Source of the DNA: Bacteroidales bacterium
GTDB taxonomy: Bacteria > Bacteroidota > Bacteroidia > Bacteroidales > UBA932
Direction of reading: 5' to 3'
NCBI GenBank assembly: GCA_017555445.1
Contig: JAFZGK010000018.1
Span: 1-59,695, forward strand
DNA length: 59,695 nucleotides
This document shows, piece after piece, positions 37,540 through 45,615 of this stretch (position 1 is its first letter; every line of letters starts with the position of its first letter). The position numbers and the translations under genes were made by a program. The notes under the pieces are model-generated. The model was given only the letters and a program-made list of their open reading frames with translations. It had not been told where the DNA came from and did no database searches.

Positions 37540-39087
37540 ATGAAAGAAATAGAAGTAACCACCAAATTGGGCCGCGAGCTCAATCCTGATGAAGTCCAGA
37601 ATGCCGCGATCAAGGCTCTCGGTATGTCGCCGAAGGCAAAGACCCAGGTACGGTACCGCATCGTCCGCAGATCGATAGACGCCAGAAACGATGTCCTATA
37701 CAGATATCGTCTCGAAGTGTACAAGCCTGATGAAGTAATGCCGGAATATGTGCTCGACGAGTATCAGGATGTTTCGAATGCGGAGCCTGTCATCATCATA
37801 GGTGCAGGTCCTGCAGGTATGTTTGCAGCTCTGAAGCTCCTCATGCGCGGCTTCAAGCCTGTGATTCTGGAAAGGGGAAAGGATGTTCACAAGAGAAAGG
37901 TGGACATGGCAAAACTTTCTACTGCAGGAGTGGTGAATCCAGATTCTAACTTCTGTTTCGGTGAAGGTGGTGCAGGTACATTCTCGGACGGAAAGCTTTA
38001 CACCCGTTCTTCAAAGAGGGGAGATATCAGGGAAGTGCTTCATCAGCTTGTACGTTTCGGTGCTGATCCTACAATCCTTATAGATGCTCATCCTCATATC
38101 GGAAGCGACAAGCTCCCGACAGTTGTGGAGAATATCAGGAACTGCATAATCGAGCATGGTGGAGAGTACCATTTCGATTCACGGGTAACTGATATCGAAA
38201 AGAGACCGGACGGTTCATTTGATGTCACTGTCGGCGGATATGAGGAATCACCGACTGTATATACTTCACGTAAGGTAATTCTTGCTACAGGTCACTCTGC
38301 CCGTGATATCTATGAAATGTTTGACCGGAAAGGATGGGAGATTCAGGCAAAAGGCTTTGCTCTTGGTGTGCGTGTCGAGCATCCGCAGTCGTTAATCAAC
38401 AAGATCCAGTACCACGGCAAGTATCAGCCTGAAATGCCGACAGCGGAATATTCTTTCGTGACTCAGGTTCTTGACAGGGGAGTCTTCTCATTCTGTATGT
38501 GCCCGGGCGGAATTCTGGTGCCTGCAGCTACAGCGGAAGGAGAACTGGTGCTCAACGGTATGTCCAATTCGAAGCGAAATTCGAAGTGGGCTAACTCTGG
38601 AGTAGTTGTGCAGATCGAGCCGGAAGATTTTCCTGAATATGCCCAGTACGGTCCTCTTGCCCTTCTCAATTTCCAGAAGGATGTGGAACGCAAGATGTTC
38701 GAGTACACAGGTTCGCTCAAGGCTCCTGCACAGCGTATGATGGACTTCTGCAGAAGGATTCCTTCATCTGGACTTCCTCAGACTTCATATCACCCTGGTG
38801 CAGTTAACGCGCCGCTTCATGAACTCCTTCCGGAGCATGTGTCGTTGAGACTCAAGTATGCATTCCCGGAGATCGGCAACAAGAAGATGCATGGTTATTA
38901 TACAAATGACGCTCTTCTTCTTGGAGTCGAGTCACGTACATCATCTCCGGTACGTATACCTCGTGATACGGAGACCCTTGAGCATACGCAGATAGCCGGC
39001 CTTTATCCATGTGGTGAAGGTGCTGGATATGCAGGCGGTATCGTTTCATCTGCTCTTGATGGAATTAATTGTGCTTCAAAGATTTAA
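37540..39087 (+). CDS. COG2509-type FAD-dependent dehydrogenase
   Basis: A 515-residue flavoprotein. An N-terminal ~80-residue ferredoxin-like domain precedes the FAD-binding Rossmann fold GAGPAG (88-93), followed by CFGEGGAGTFSDGKL, typical of the COG2509 group of uncharacterised FAD-dependent dehydrogenases. A late SSPVRIPRD...YPCGEGAGYAGGI motif closes the FAD site. The ATG at 37540 is preferred over TTG codons at 37531 and 37534. It lies 10 bp after tsaD, so co-transcription is likely. The substrate is unknown for the family. Confidence 0.85.
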   Translation: MKEIEVTTKLGRELNPDEVQNAAIKALGMSPKAKTQVRYRIVRRSIDARNDVLYRYRLEVYKPDEVMPEYVLDEYQDVSNAEPVIIIGAGPAGMFAALKLLMRGFKPVILERGKDVHKRKVDMAKLSTAGVVNPDSNFCFGEGGAGTFSDGKLYTRSSKRGDIREVLHQLVRFGADPTILIDAHPHIGSDKLPTVVENIRNCIIEHGGEYHFDSRVTDIEKRPDGSFDVTVGGYEESPTVYTSRKVILATGHSARDIYEMFDRKGWEIQAKGFALGVRVEHPQSLINKIQYHGKYQPEMPTAEYSFVTQVLDRGVFSFCMCPGGILVPAATAEGELVLNGMSNSKRNSKWANSGVVVQIEPEDFPEYAQYGPLALLNFQKDVERKMFEYTGSLKAPAQRMMDFCRRIPSSGLPQTSYHPGAVNAPLHELLPEHVSLRLKYAFPEIGNKKMHGYYTNDALLLGVESRTSSPVRIPRDTETLEHTQIAGLYPCGEGAGYAGGIVSSALDGINCASKI

Positions 39088-39094
39088 CCTTTAT

Positions 39095-40384
39095 ATGAAA
39101 AGAATTATAGCAATAATGTCTGCTGTTCTCATGTCCTTCAGCCTCATCGCTCAGGAAAGGACATTGAGGATAGACTACATCTTCTCAGGAACTGACAAGA
39201 CACAGGAGATTTCTGTGGATGAAATGTCATCATTCGAAGGATGGGCTGGCCGTCGTGTAAACCTTGATGAAGTGCCGGTCAGAGGTAACGGACAGATAAC
39301 AATGACCGACAAGACAAGCGGCAAGGTCATTTACCGTCAGAGCTTCTCTACTCTTTTCCAGGAGTGGCAGACAACTGAAGAGGCTACCAGAGTACGCAAG
39401 TCATTCGAGAATGTCTTCCTTCTTCCTATGCCTTCTTCAAAAGCAGAAGTAAAGGTCGAACTATATGGTTTCAAGGGTGGAATCTCTGCTGAGATCACCC
39501 ATGACGTGGATCCGACAGACATCCTTATCAGACAGATTGATCCGCAGCCGGCTCCGCATAAGTATATACTTGAAAGCGGAAGTCCTGAGCAGTGCATTGA
39601 TGTTGCTGTAGTGGCAGAAGGATATACTGAAGCAGAAATGGAACTTTTCTACAAGGATGCTCAGGCGGCAGTAGATGCGATTCTTGCTCATGCCCCGTTC
39701 GATGTGTATAAAGACCGTTTCAATTTTGTAGCAGTAGCTCTTCCCTCTGAGGATAGCGGAGTTAGTGTGCCTGGTGAAGGCTTGTGGAAAAAGACAGCTC
39801 TAGGCTCTCATTTCAACACCTTCTACATGGACCGTTATCTTACTACACTGAGATTGAGAAACATGCATGACAAGCTCTGCGGCATTCCGTATGAGCATAT
39901 TGTAATTCTTGCAAATACAGATACTTACGGTGGTGGAGGAATATATAATTCTTATACCTTGACAACTGCTCATCATCCGTCATTCGAGCCTGTCGTGGTT
40001 CATGAGTTCGGCCATAGCTTCGGCGCTCTTGCTGACGAGTACTACTACGATGACCAGTATGTGGAGTATTACTATCCTGATGTGGAACCATGGGAACAGA
40101 ACATCACGACTCTCTTTGATTTCGAGTCAAAGTGGGATGACATGCTTCCTAAGAGAGTCTCAATCCCGACAGAGCCTGTTGATGGCAATATATGGAAATC
40201 ATTCCATGAAGGAACTGATCCTCATTCTGTTATCGGAGTTTATGAAGGTGCGGGATATCAGTCGAAGGGAGTATATCGTCCTTTCCCTGACTGTCGTATG
40301 AAGACCAATGCAGCCGAAAGTTTCTGCCCTGTATGTCAGAGAGCCATAGCAAGAGTGATTGAGTTCAATACTGAAGAAAAATAA
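39095..40384 (+). CDS. Secreted M64 (IgA-peptidase-like) metallopeptidase
   Basis: A 429-residue secreted protease of family M64. The ATG at 39095 starts a clean signal peptide (MKRIIAIMSAVLMSFSLIAQ), 7 bp after the flavoprotein stop. An N-terminal beta-rich M64N-like domain (about 25-150) precedes the catalytic domain, whose zinc motif HEFGHSFGALADE lies at 303-315 (H303, E304, H307, D314). A late pair of Cys (CPVC near the C-terminus) is also seen. The archetype is the Clostridium ramosum IgA protease, but most Bacteroidota members have unknown targets, so IgA cleavage should not be assumed. Confidence 0.88.
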   Translation: MKRIIAIMSAVLMSFSLIAQERTLRIDYIFSGTDKTQEISVDEMSSFEGWAGRRVNLDEVPVRGNGQITMTDKTSGKVIYRQSFSTLFQEWQTTEEATRVRKSFENVFLLPMPSSKAEVKVELYGFKGGISAEITHDVDPTDILIRQIDPQPAPHKYILESGSPEQCIDVAVVAEGYTEAEMELFYKDAQAAVDAILAHAPFDVYKDRFNFVAVALPSEDSGVSVPGEGLWKKTALGSHFNTFYMDRYLTTLRLRNMHDKLCGIPYEHIVILANTDTYGGGGIYNSYTLTTAHHPSFEPVVVHEFGHSFGALADEYYYDDQYVEYYYPDVEPWEQNITTLFDFESKWDDMLPKRVSIPTEPVDGNIWKSFHEGTDPHSVIGVYEGAGYQSKGVYRPFPDCRMKTNAAESFCPVCQRAIARVIEFNTEEK

Positions 40385-40412
40385 GGGTATAAGCAGCTGT
40401 TTGCGTGTTTTT

Positions 40413-40443
40413 TTTGGTAAAGCCGAAAAAATAGCTACCTTTG
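40413..40443 (+). promoter_or_regulatory. Promoter of the SRP RNA gene
   Basis: TTTG (40413-40416), 19-nt spacer, TACCTTTG (40436-40443), exact consensus. The folded RNA would start 5 nt after the -7 box, which calibrates the start-point spacing for this genome. Confidence 0.88.
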
Positions 40444-40447
40444 CATC

Positions 40448-40547
40448 GGGAAAGTCATACACGACCAGCTCCCTCTGAATTCCCCCAGGGCTTGACCGCA
40501 GCAAGGGTAGGAGGTCGTAGCGGTGCGATGTATCAAGCTTTCCCTTT
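40448..40547 (+). ncRNA. ffs: Signal recognition particle RNA (small bacterial type)
   Basis: About 100 nt. The ends pair (GGGAAAG 40448-40454 with CTTTCCC 40538-40544), inner helices ATACA/TGTAT and ACGACC/GGTCGT follow, and the centre has the domain IV signature CCCCCAGGG ... GCAGCAAGGG that binds Ffh. The apical loop reads CTTGA between GG and CC instead of the usual GNRA-type tetraloop. The run of six Ts after the closing helix acts as terminator. It has its own promoter between the M64 peptidase and cdd genes. Confidence 0.9.
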
Positions 40548-40564
40548 TTTCGTATAATGAAGTC

Positions 40565-40610
40565 AAATATAAAAGCGATGTCACATCATGGTGACATCGC
40601 TTTTATATTT
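40565..40610. terminator. Perfect 20-bp inverted repeat, probable bidirectional terminator
   Basis: AAATATAAAAGCGATGTCAC (40565-40584) is exactly repeated in inverse at 40591-40610 with a 6-nt loop. A-rich and T-rich flanks allow termination in both directions, most likely of cdd on the minus strand. Confidence 0.75.
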
Positions 40611-40628
40611 GTGATCGGATGTTCGCGT

Positions 40629-41102
40629 TTAAATGCTGTCGAACATGAACGGCAGAATATCATCCACCTTTTCAAATTTCCAGATCTTTGAGGCTCCTAC
40701 GAGAATCACTGATATCGGTTTCCCGCCTTTGATCTGATACTGTGCCATGACCTGGCGGCATGCTCCGCATGGAGTGGTGGGCTGATCTGAAAGCACGCCA
40801 TTCAAGCCTCCTGCAATTGCAATGGATACCATTGTGGTGTCAGGCCTCTTTGCGCTGGCATAGAACATTGCTGTCCTTTCTGCACATATGCCGGAAGGGT
40901 AGGCCGCATTCTCCTGATTACATCCCTTTATAATCTCGCCATCTTCAAACATGACTGCTGCGCCTACATGAAAGTTCGAATATGGTGCATAAGCGTTTTT
41001 TTGAGCATCAAGTGCTGCCTGAGCCAGCTTGCAGTCCTGCGCCTCGAGCTGATTAAGTGAATCATACTCCTCAAAGGCGATTTTTATCTCTTTGTTTGCC
41101 AT
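40629..41102 (-). CDS. cdd: Cytidine deaminase
   Basis: A 157-residue zinc enzyme of pyrimidine salvage converting cytidine and deoxycytidine to the uridine forms. The catalytic C-A-E (C73, E75) and P-C-G-A-C (C112, C115) motifs are intact, with the substrate-binding N-F-x-V-G-A at about 43-48. It is the tetrameric short type. Its promoter (41144-41175) faces the mnmA promoter in an interleaved layout. A strong terminator follows the stop. Confidence 0.96.
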   Translation of the reverse strand: MANKEIKIAFEEYDSLNQLEAQDCKLAQAALDAQKNAYAPYSNFHVGAAVMFEDGEIIKGCNQENAAYPSGICAERTAMFYASAKRPDTTMVSIAIAGGLNGVLSDQPTTPCGACRQVMAQYQIKGGKPISVILVGASKIWKFEKVDDILPFMFDSI

Positions 41103-41126
41103 AACAGATCAATTAAATTATCTTTG
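41095..41126 (+). promoter_or_regulatory. Promoter of mnmA
   Basis: TTTG (41095-41098), 20-nt spacer, TATCTTTG (41119-41126). The -33 box lies inside the first codons of the divergent cdd gene. Predicted mnmA leader about 60 nt. Confidence 0.75.
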
Positions 41127-41143
41127 CGTCGCAGCAAAGCATA

Positions 41144-41175
41144 CAAATATATTCAAAAAGAAGGAATAAAGCAAA
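41144..41175 (-). promoter_or_regulatory. Promoter of cdd
   Basis: Minus strand TTTG (41172-41175), 20-nt spacer, TATATTTG (41144-41151). Its predicted start point lies within a few bases of that of the opposite mnmA promoter. Confidence 0.75.
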
Positions 41176-41194
41176 ATTGTAACCATTTTCAGAC

Positions 41195-42634
41195 ATGAAC
41201 AGAGAAAATCATAAGATAAAAGTGTGCATCGGATTGTCTGGTGGAGTCGATTCCAGTGTTGCAGCTTTGATTTTGAAGCAGCAAGGATATGATGTGTTCG
41301 GCTTGTTCATGCAGAACTGGCACGATGCTTCCACCACCCTTCATGGAGACTGTGAATGGGAGGAAGACAGATTCGTCGCAGAGATGGTTGCAAGAAAGGT
41401 AGGCATTCCATTCTATTTCGTCGATCTCAGCAAGGAGTACCGTCAGAGAGTGGTTGACTATATGTTCGATGAATATGAGAAAGGACGTACTCCGAACCCT
41501 GACGTGCTTTGCAACAGAGAGATAAAGTTCGATGCCTTCCTCAAATGTGCTGAAAAGCTCGGTGCGGACTATGTGGCCACGGGACATTATTGCCGCAAGG
41601 AAACCATGGTGGATGAAAACGGAAAGGAGATTCATAGAATCCTTGCCGGAGCAGACCCTAACAAGGATCAGAGCTACTTCCTCTGCCAGCTTACCCAGGA
41701 ACAGCTTTCCAAAGCTATGTTCCCTATCGGTGACATACTCAAGCCGGAAGTGCGCCGTATCGCACATGAGGCGGATCTTCCATCGGCTGACAAGAAGGAT
41801 TCTCAGGGCATATGCTTTGTCGGAAAGGTTGATCTTCCCACTTTCCTTCAGCAGAAGCTGAAGCCATGCGAAGGTGATATAGTTGAGGTTTTTGATGCTT
41901 ATTATTCTGAAAATGAGCAGTATGCCTTTATCCGATCAACGCTTGCAGCCATACTTTCTGACTCTTCTGATGAGGTGAAGATGATAACAGACTATGTCTC
42001 TGAAGACAAGGCACAACCTGTAAAGAGCACTAAGTGTCCGTACTCTTATGACAAGATTGCTTCTCTCTCTGATGAAGATCTTTATCGTCTTGCCCAACCT
42101 GTAACATATGACATCATGTTCGAGACAGAGACATACAGGAGCGGAAGGAAACATATCAAGAAGACCCGATACAAGGAAAATCCATACGGCAAGATCATCG
42201 GCCGCCACGATGGAGCTCAATTCTATACCATAGGCCAGCGCAAAGGACTCAATATCGGAGGACATAAGGATTCTGTATTCGTCATAGAGACAGACATTCC
42301 GAACAATATCATATATGTGGGAGAGGGACACACACATAAGGGACTTTCCCGCAGCTGTCTTCGTATAGATCCGTCAGAAATACATTGGATAAGAAAGGAT
42401 CTTCAGATGTCTGTAGGAGAGATGCGACGTTACAGGGTGCGTATCAGATATCGTCAGCCGCTTCAGGATGCGACTCTCATCATGCGTGCGAACGGACTTT
42501 ACATACTCTTTGATGAACCGCAGCGTGGAATAACTCCAGGCCAGTTTGCAGCATGGTACACGCCTGTCGAGGCGTCTTTGGAAACAGCTGCCAAAGATAC
42601 ATCCGTAGAAATGACAGGCTCCGGAGTCATCTGA
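41195..42634 (+). CDS. mnmA: tRNA-specific 2-thiouridylase MnmA, with a central insertion
   Basis: Thiolates U34 of Glu, Gln and Lys tRNAs. The PP-loop SGGVDSS (15-21), catalytic Cys106 (NPDVLCN) and Cys207 (DSQGICF) are present, as are KDQSYFL and the YTIGQRKG motif (344-351). At 479 aa it is about 110 residues longer than typical MnmA. The surplus lies at about 232-331, between the G-D-I-V segment and GRHDGAQFYTIGQRKG, and is charged, with LSDEDLYRLAQ and KHIKKTRY patches. Bacteroides species carry several mnmA paralogues; this may be a variant form. It has its own promoter and ends 26 bp from a convergent flavoprotein gene. Confidence 0.9.
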   Translation: MNRENHKIKVCIGLSGGVDSSVAALILKQQGYDVFGLFMQNWHDASTTLHGDCEWEEDRFVAEMVARKVGIPFYFVDLSKEYRQRVVDYMFDEYEKGRTPNPDVLCNREIKFDAFLKCAEKLGADYVATGHYCRKETMVDENGKEIHRILAGADPNKDQSYFLCQLTQEQLSKAMFPIGDILKPEVRRIAHEADLPSADKKDSQGICFVGKVDLPTFLQQKLKPCEGDIVEVFDAYYSENEQYAFIRSTLAAILSDSSDEVKMITDYVSEDKAQPVKSTKCPYSYDKIASLSDEDLYRLAQPVTYDIMFETETYRSGRKHIKKTRYKENPYGKIIGRHDGAQFYTIGQRKGLNIGGHKDSVFVIETDIPNNIIYVGEGHTHKGLSRSCLRIDPSEIHWIRKDLQMSVGEMRRYRVRIRYRQPLQDATLIMRANGLYILFDEPQRGITPGQFAAWYTPVEASLETAAKDTSVEMTGSGVI

Positions 42635-42660
42635 TTCTGACATACGGAGCCTTATGGTCT

Positions 42661-43953
42661 TTATAATGATTTCGCTGCTGAAATTCCGGCAAGATAACCG
42701 GTAGAGAAGGCTGTCTGCAGGTTATATCCTCCTGTGTCAGCATCCAGATCGAGTATTTCTCCTGCGAAGTATAGACCTGGTATTAGCTTGGATTCCAGCG
42801 TCTTAGGTGTTATTTCTTCAAGTGAAACACCTCCTGCTGTCACCACACATCTTTCATATCCTACATATCCGATGATTTCCATCTTCCAACTTTTGAGAGA
42901 TTTGCCGAGAGTTCTGTGATCAGCATTCGGATTGAGCTTTATAAATCCGGGAATCAATGACATCGGAAGTAGCTTTGTGAGGAGAATTCTGAACTTGTCC
43001 TTATACTGCTTGCTGGCATTTCTCCTGTCTTTGGAAATCTCATTCCAGAGCGAATAGATACGATTGTTCAGTTCTTCAAGCTCTACAGCCGGCTTGAGGT
43101 CTATCGTTGCATTTACCTTTGAGCCGTTGATGATTGCATTCACGCATTTTCGGCTGACCTTGAACCCTATCGGGCCTTCGATGCCTCCGTCTGTGAAATC
43201 CAGGTCTCCGAATTCGTTTGCTGCCTCATTGCCGTCTATATGAATGCTGAGCCCTACATTCTTGAGCTGGTTTCCGCATAATGCCTGTCCTGTTTCTGAG
43301 AGAGGAAGGCCTCTGTCGATATGTCCCTTTCCCTCCTTGTAAGTTTTGGGAACTATCGCAGTCAATGAAGGGAACAGAGCTTTTACATCATGTCCCATAT
43401 CCTTGGCCCATGAGTATCCGTCACCTGTAGAACCGGTCTTAGGATATGAAAGACCTCCGGTACAGATGATGAGCTTGCTGCAGTTGTACTCGCTGTTATC
43501 TGAACATCTTATGATGAATCCCTCATCCTGGCGCGATACTTCAATGACTTCTTTTTCACAAAGCACGTCAGCACCTGCATTGACAGCAGCCTTCAACAAC
43601 GTGTCGACGACCTCGGATGCAAGATGAGATGCAGGGAATGCCCTGTCGCCTCTTTCCACCACAGTTTCAAGACCGTGATATTCAAGAAACGAAATCATCT
43701 TCTCAGATGTGAGATTATAGAAGGAAGGCTTGAGGAAGTTTGGCTTGGGATGAATATGACCTGAAAACTCGTTCCAGTCTTTCAGATTTGTGAAATTGCA
43801 CCTTCCTTTGCCTGTGATCATTATCTTTCGTCCAGGCCTTGCCATCTTTTCCAGTAAGGTCACCTGCCCCTTCCTTCCAAGAATTTCGGCGGCACCTGCT
43901 GCGGCCATGAGGCCGGCAGCACCGCCACCGATAATGATGATGTCAGACTTCAT
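42661..43953 (-). CDS. HI0933-type NAD(P)/FAD-dependent oxidoreductase
   Basis: A 430-residue flavoprotein of the HI0933/BaiN family (PF03486). FAD-binding GGGAAGL at 9-15, the family motif RKIMITGKGRCNFTN (around 42-56), CTGGLSYPKTGSTGDGY in the middle and the C-terminal AGEILDLDADTGGYNLQ are all visible. Members have been linked to bile-acid reduction (BaiN) and other activities, but most, including this one, cannot be assigned a substrate. It lies 12 bp downstream of the thioredoxin lipoprotein gene on the same strand, so a redox partnership is possible. Confidence 0.88.
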   Translation of the reverse strand: MKSDIIIIGGGAAGLMAAAGAAEILGRKGQVTLLEKMARPGRKIMITGKGRCNFTNLKDWNEFSGHIHPKPNFLKPSFYNLTSEKMISFLEYHGLETVVERGDRAFPASHLASEVVDTLLKAAVNAGADVLCEKEVIEVSRQDEGFIIRCSDNSEYNCSKLIICTGGLSYPKTGSTGDGYSWAKDMGHDVKALFPSLTAIVPKTYKEGKGHIDRGLPLSETGQALCGNQLKNVGLSIHIDGNEAANEFGDLDFTDGGIEGPIGFKVSRKCVNAIINGSKVNATIDLKPAVELEELNNRIYSLWNEISKDRRNASKQYKDKFRILLTKLLPMSLIPGFIKLNPNADHRTLGKSLKSWKMEIIGYVGYERCVVTAGGVSLEEITPKTLESKLIPGLYFAGEILDLDADTGGYNLQTAFSTGYLAGISAAKSL

Positions 43954-43965
43954 TGCTGTCCTTTG

Positions 43966-44430
43966 TTATTTCTTCAGAAGGAGAGTCTTGATTTCCTCCT
44001 CAAACTTTGCCTTGTCGCGAGACCCTACTGTCATTACAGGTTCGCCATCGAGCGGGATGAACATTACTGCAGGAATGGAACTTACATTGAATGATTTTGC
44101 AAGTGGCTTGTTCTCATCTACATCCACCTTGTAAATTACGATCTCGCCTTCATATTCCTTTGCAAGTTCCTCAAGGATAGGAGCTATCCTCTGGCATGGT
44201 CCACACCATGTAGCTGTAAAGTCAACGATAGCCGGCTTGCCTCCGAGATACTTGAGGTTATCCTTGCTCATGTCATATACCTTGGCATTGAACTGTTCAG
44301 TATTAAGCTCAACTACAGCCTTCTTTGACTCGTCTGCCTTCTTGTCGTTCTTTGCACCTGCATTGCCGCATGCTACCAATGATGCGACAGCTATTGCGGC
44401 CAAAGCCGCTGCTCTGTAGATTGTCTTCAT
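43966..44430 (-). CDS. Lipoprotein-anchored thioredoxin
   Basis: A 154-residue protein with a lipoprotein signal peptide (lipobox L-V-A-C, Cys21), a charged linker (about 25-40) and a thioredoxin domain with active site W-C-G-P-C (75-79; C76 and C79) and the cis-Pro in NVSSIPAVMF. It should be anchored to a membrane facing the periplasm and reduce or isomerise disulfides there, a common Bacteroidota arrangement. It is the first gene of a pair with the HI0933-type flavoprotein. A weak -7-like element lies about 25 bp upstream. Confidence 0.92.
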   Translation of the reverse strand: MKTIYRAAALAAIAVASLVACGNAGAKNDKKADESKKAVVELNTEQFNAKVYDMSKDNLKYLGGKPAIVDFTATWCGPCQRIAPILEELAKEYEGEIVIYKVDVDENKPLAKSFNVSSIPAVMFIPLDGEPVMTVGSRDKAKFEEEIKTLLLKK

Positions 44431-44547
44431 ATCTTATATTGTTTTCTGCGAAATTATAAAAAAATCATATGCATTCAAAATTCCTGCATGATTCCCATCT
44501 CAATTCAAATGCCATTTTTACTTATCTTTGCAACGGAATCTATAGAT

Positions 44548-45615
44548 ATGAAAAGGTTGTTAGCAGCATCAATACTGATCCTTGCCATGTCATGTACTGG
44601 AGGATACCGGCAGCAGTCAGATACTACCTGCCGCTATGCGAGTCATTTCGATATAGTAAAGGTCGATTCTGCTAAAGCTGTCGTGACCATTTCTCCATAT
44701 GACGGAGATCGTGACACTCTCAAAACAGACGGGCCGGTAGACAATATCATCTGCATGTCTACCTCCCATATCGCCTGTCTGTCCGAAATTGGTGCAGACT
44801 CTGTAATAACTGCTGTTTCCGGGCTCGGATACGTTGCAGACCCTGACATTCTTAGACGTCGCGATATCGGGAAGGAAGGAGTAAAGCCTATATACGATAT
44901 CGGAAATGAGGCTTCACTGGATTATGAAAAGATAGTGACTCTGGGACCTGACCTTGTCGTGGCATACACCGTTTCATCTGCAGAACCTCCATATATATCG
45001 AAGTTGCGCAGTCTGGGGGTGCAGGTTCTAGTTCTGCATGATCATATGGAAAACCATCCTCTTGCAAGAGCAGAATACATCAGGCTGTTCGGGGTACTTA
45101 CCGGAAGGGAGCAAGCTGCAGATTCAATTTTCAATGAGATTGCAGCGCGTTATGAATCGCTTGCATCCGGAGTATCTGTTGCCCAGCCTTGGAAAGTGCT
45201 CATCAATATACCATATGCAGATGCATGGTATATTCCAGGCCAGGATAACTATATGTCCAGACTTATACAGGATGCAGGTGGTGAGGTCCTGGGATCATTG
45301 CAAGGCCGGTCTTCTTCAAGTGTGATTTCATTGGAAGACGCCTGGAGACTTTCGCAGGAGGCTGATATCTGGCTTAATCCCGGTCATTGTGACAGCAGGA
45401 GCAAACTCGCATCCATTCATCAGCTGTTCCCTTCTTTCGGTCCTCTGCAGGAAGAGCTTCCTATATATAACAACACCCTCAGGACTACTCCAGAGGGTGG
45501 TAATGATTTCTTTGAAAGCGGTGCTGTACGTCCGGATCTTATCCTTGAAGACCTTATATATATTTTGTCAGAGAGATCCGATAAAGCACTTCACTATTTC
45601 AAGCTTCTTCGTTAG
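44548..45615 (+). CDS. ABC-transporter substrate-binding lipoprotein (iron-chelate/B12 type)
   Basis: A 355-residue lipoprotein: the signal peptide ends L-A-M-S-C with Cys16. The mature part has the class III binding-protein layout of FecB/FhuD/BtuF: an N-terminal lobe (IICMSTSHIACLSEIGA, VTLGPDLVVAY), a backbone helix near VLTGREQAADSIFNEI and a C-terminal lobe with DAWRLSQEADIWLNPG. The ATG at 44548 is preferred; a perfect -7 box TATCTTTG lies at 44523-44530. No permease or ATPase gene follows, so it is an orphan here. Ligand (heme, cobamide or siderophore) cannot be read from sequence. The 3' end overlaps the convergent FAH-like gene by 4 bp. Confidence 0.87.
   Translation: MKRLLAASILILAMSCTGGYRQQSDTTCRYASHFDIVKVDSAKAVVTISPYDGDRDTLKTDGPVDNIICMSTSHIACLSEIGADSVITAVSGLGYVADPDILRRRDIGKEGVKPIYDIGNEASLDYEKIVTLGPDLVVAYTVSSAEPPYISKLRSLGVQVLVLHDHMENHPLARAEYIRLFGVLTGREQAADSIFNEIAARYESLASGVSVAQPWKVLINIPYADAWYIPGQDNYMSRLIQDAGGEVLGSLQGRSSSSVISLEDAWRLSQEADIWLNPGHCDSRSKLASIHQLFPSFGPLQEELPIYNNTLRTTPEGGNDFFESGAVRPDLILEDLIYILSERSDKALHYFKLLR

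Noticed and set aside
39095..40384. IgA-specific protease virulence factor
   Set aside because: The M64 zinc motif supports a metallopeptidase, but target specificity cannot be read from sequence and most family members are not shown to cut IgA.
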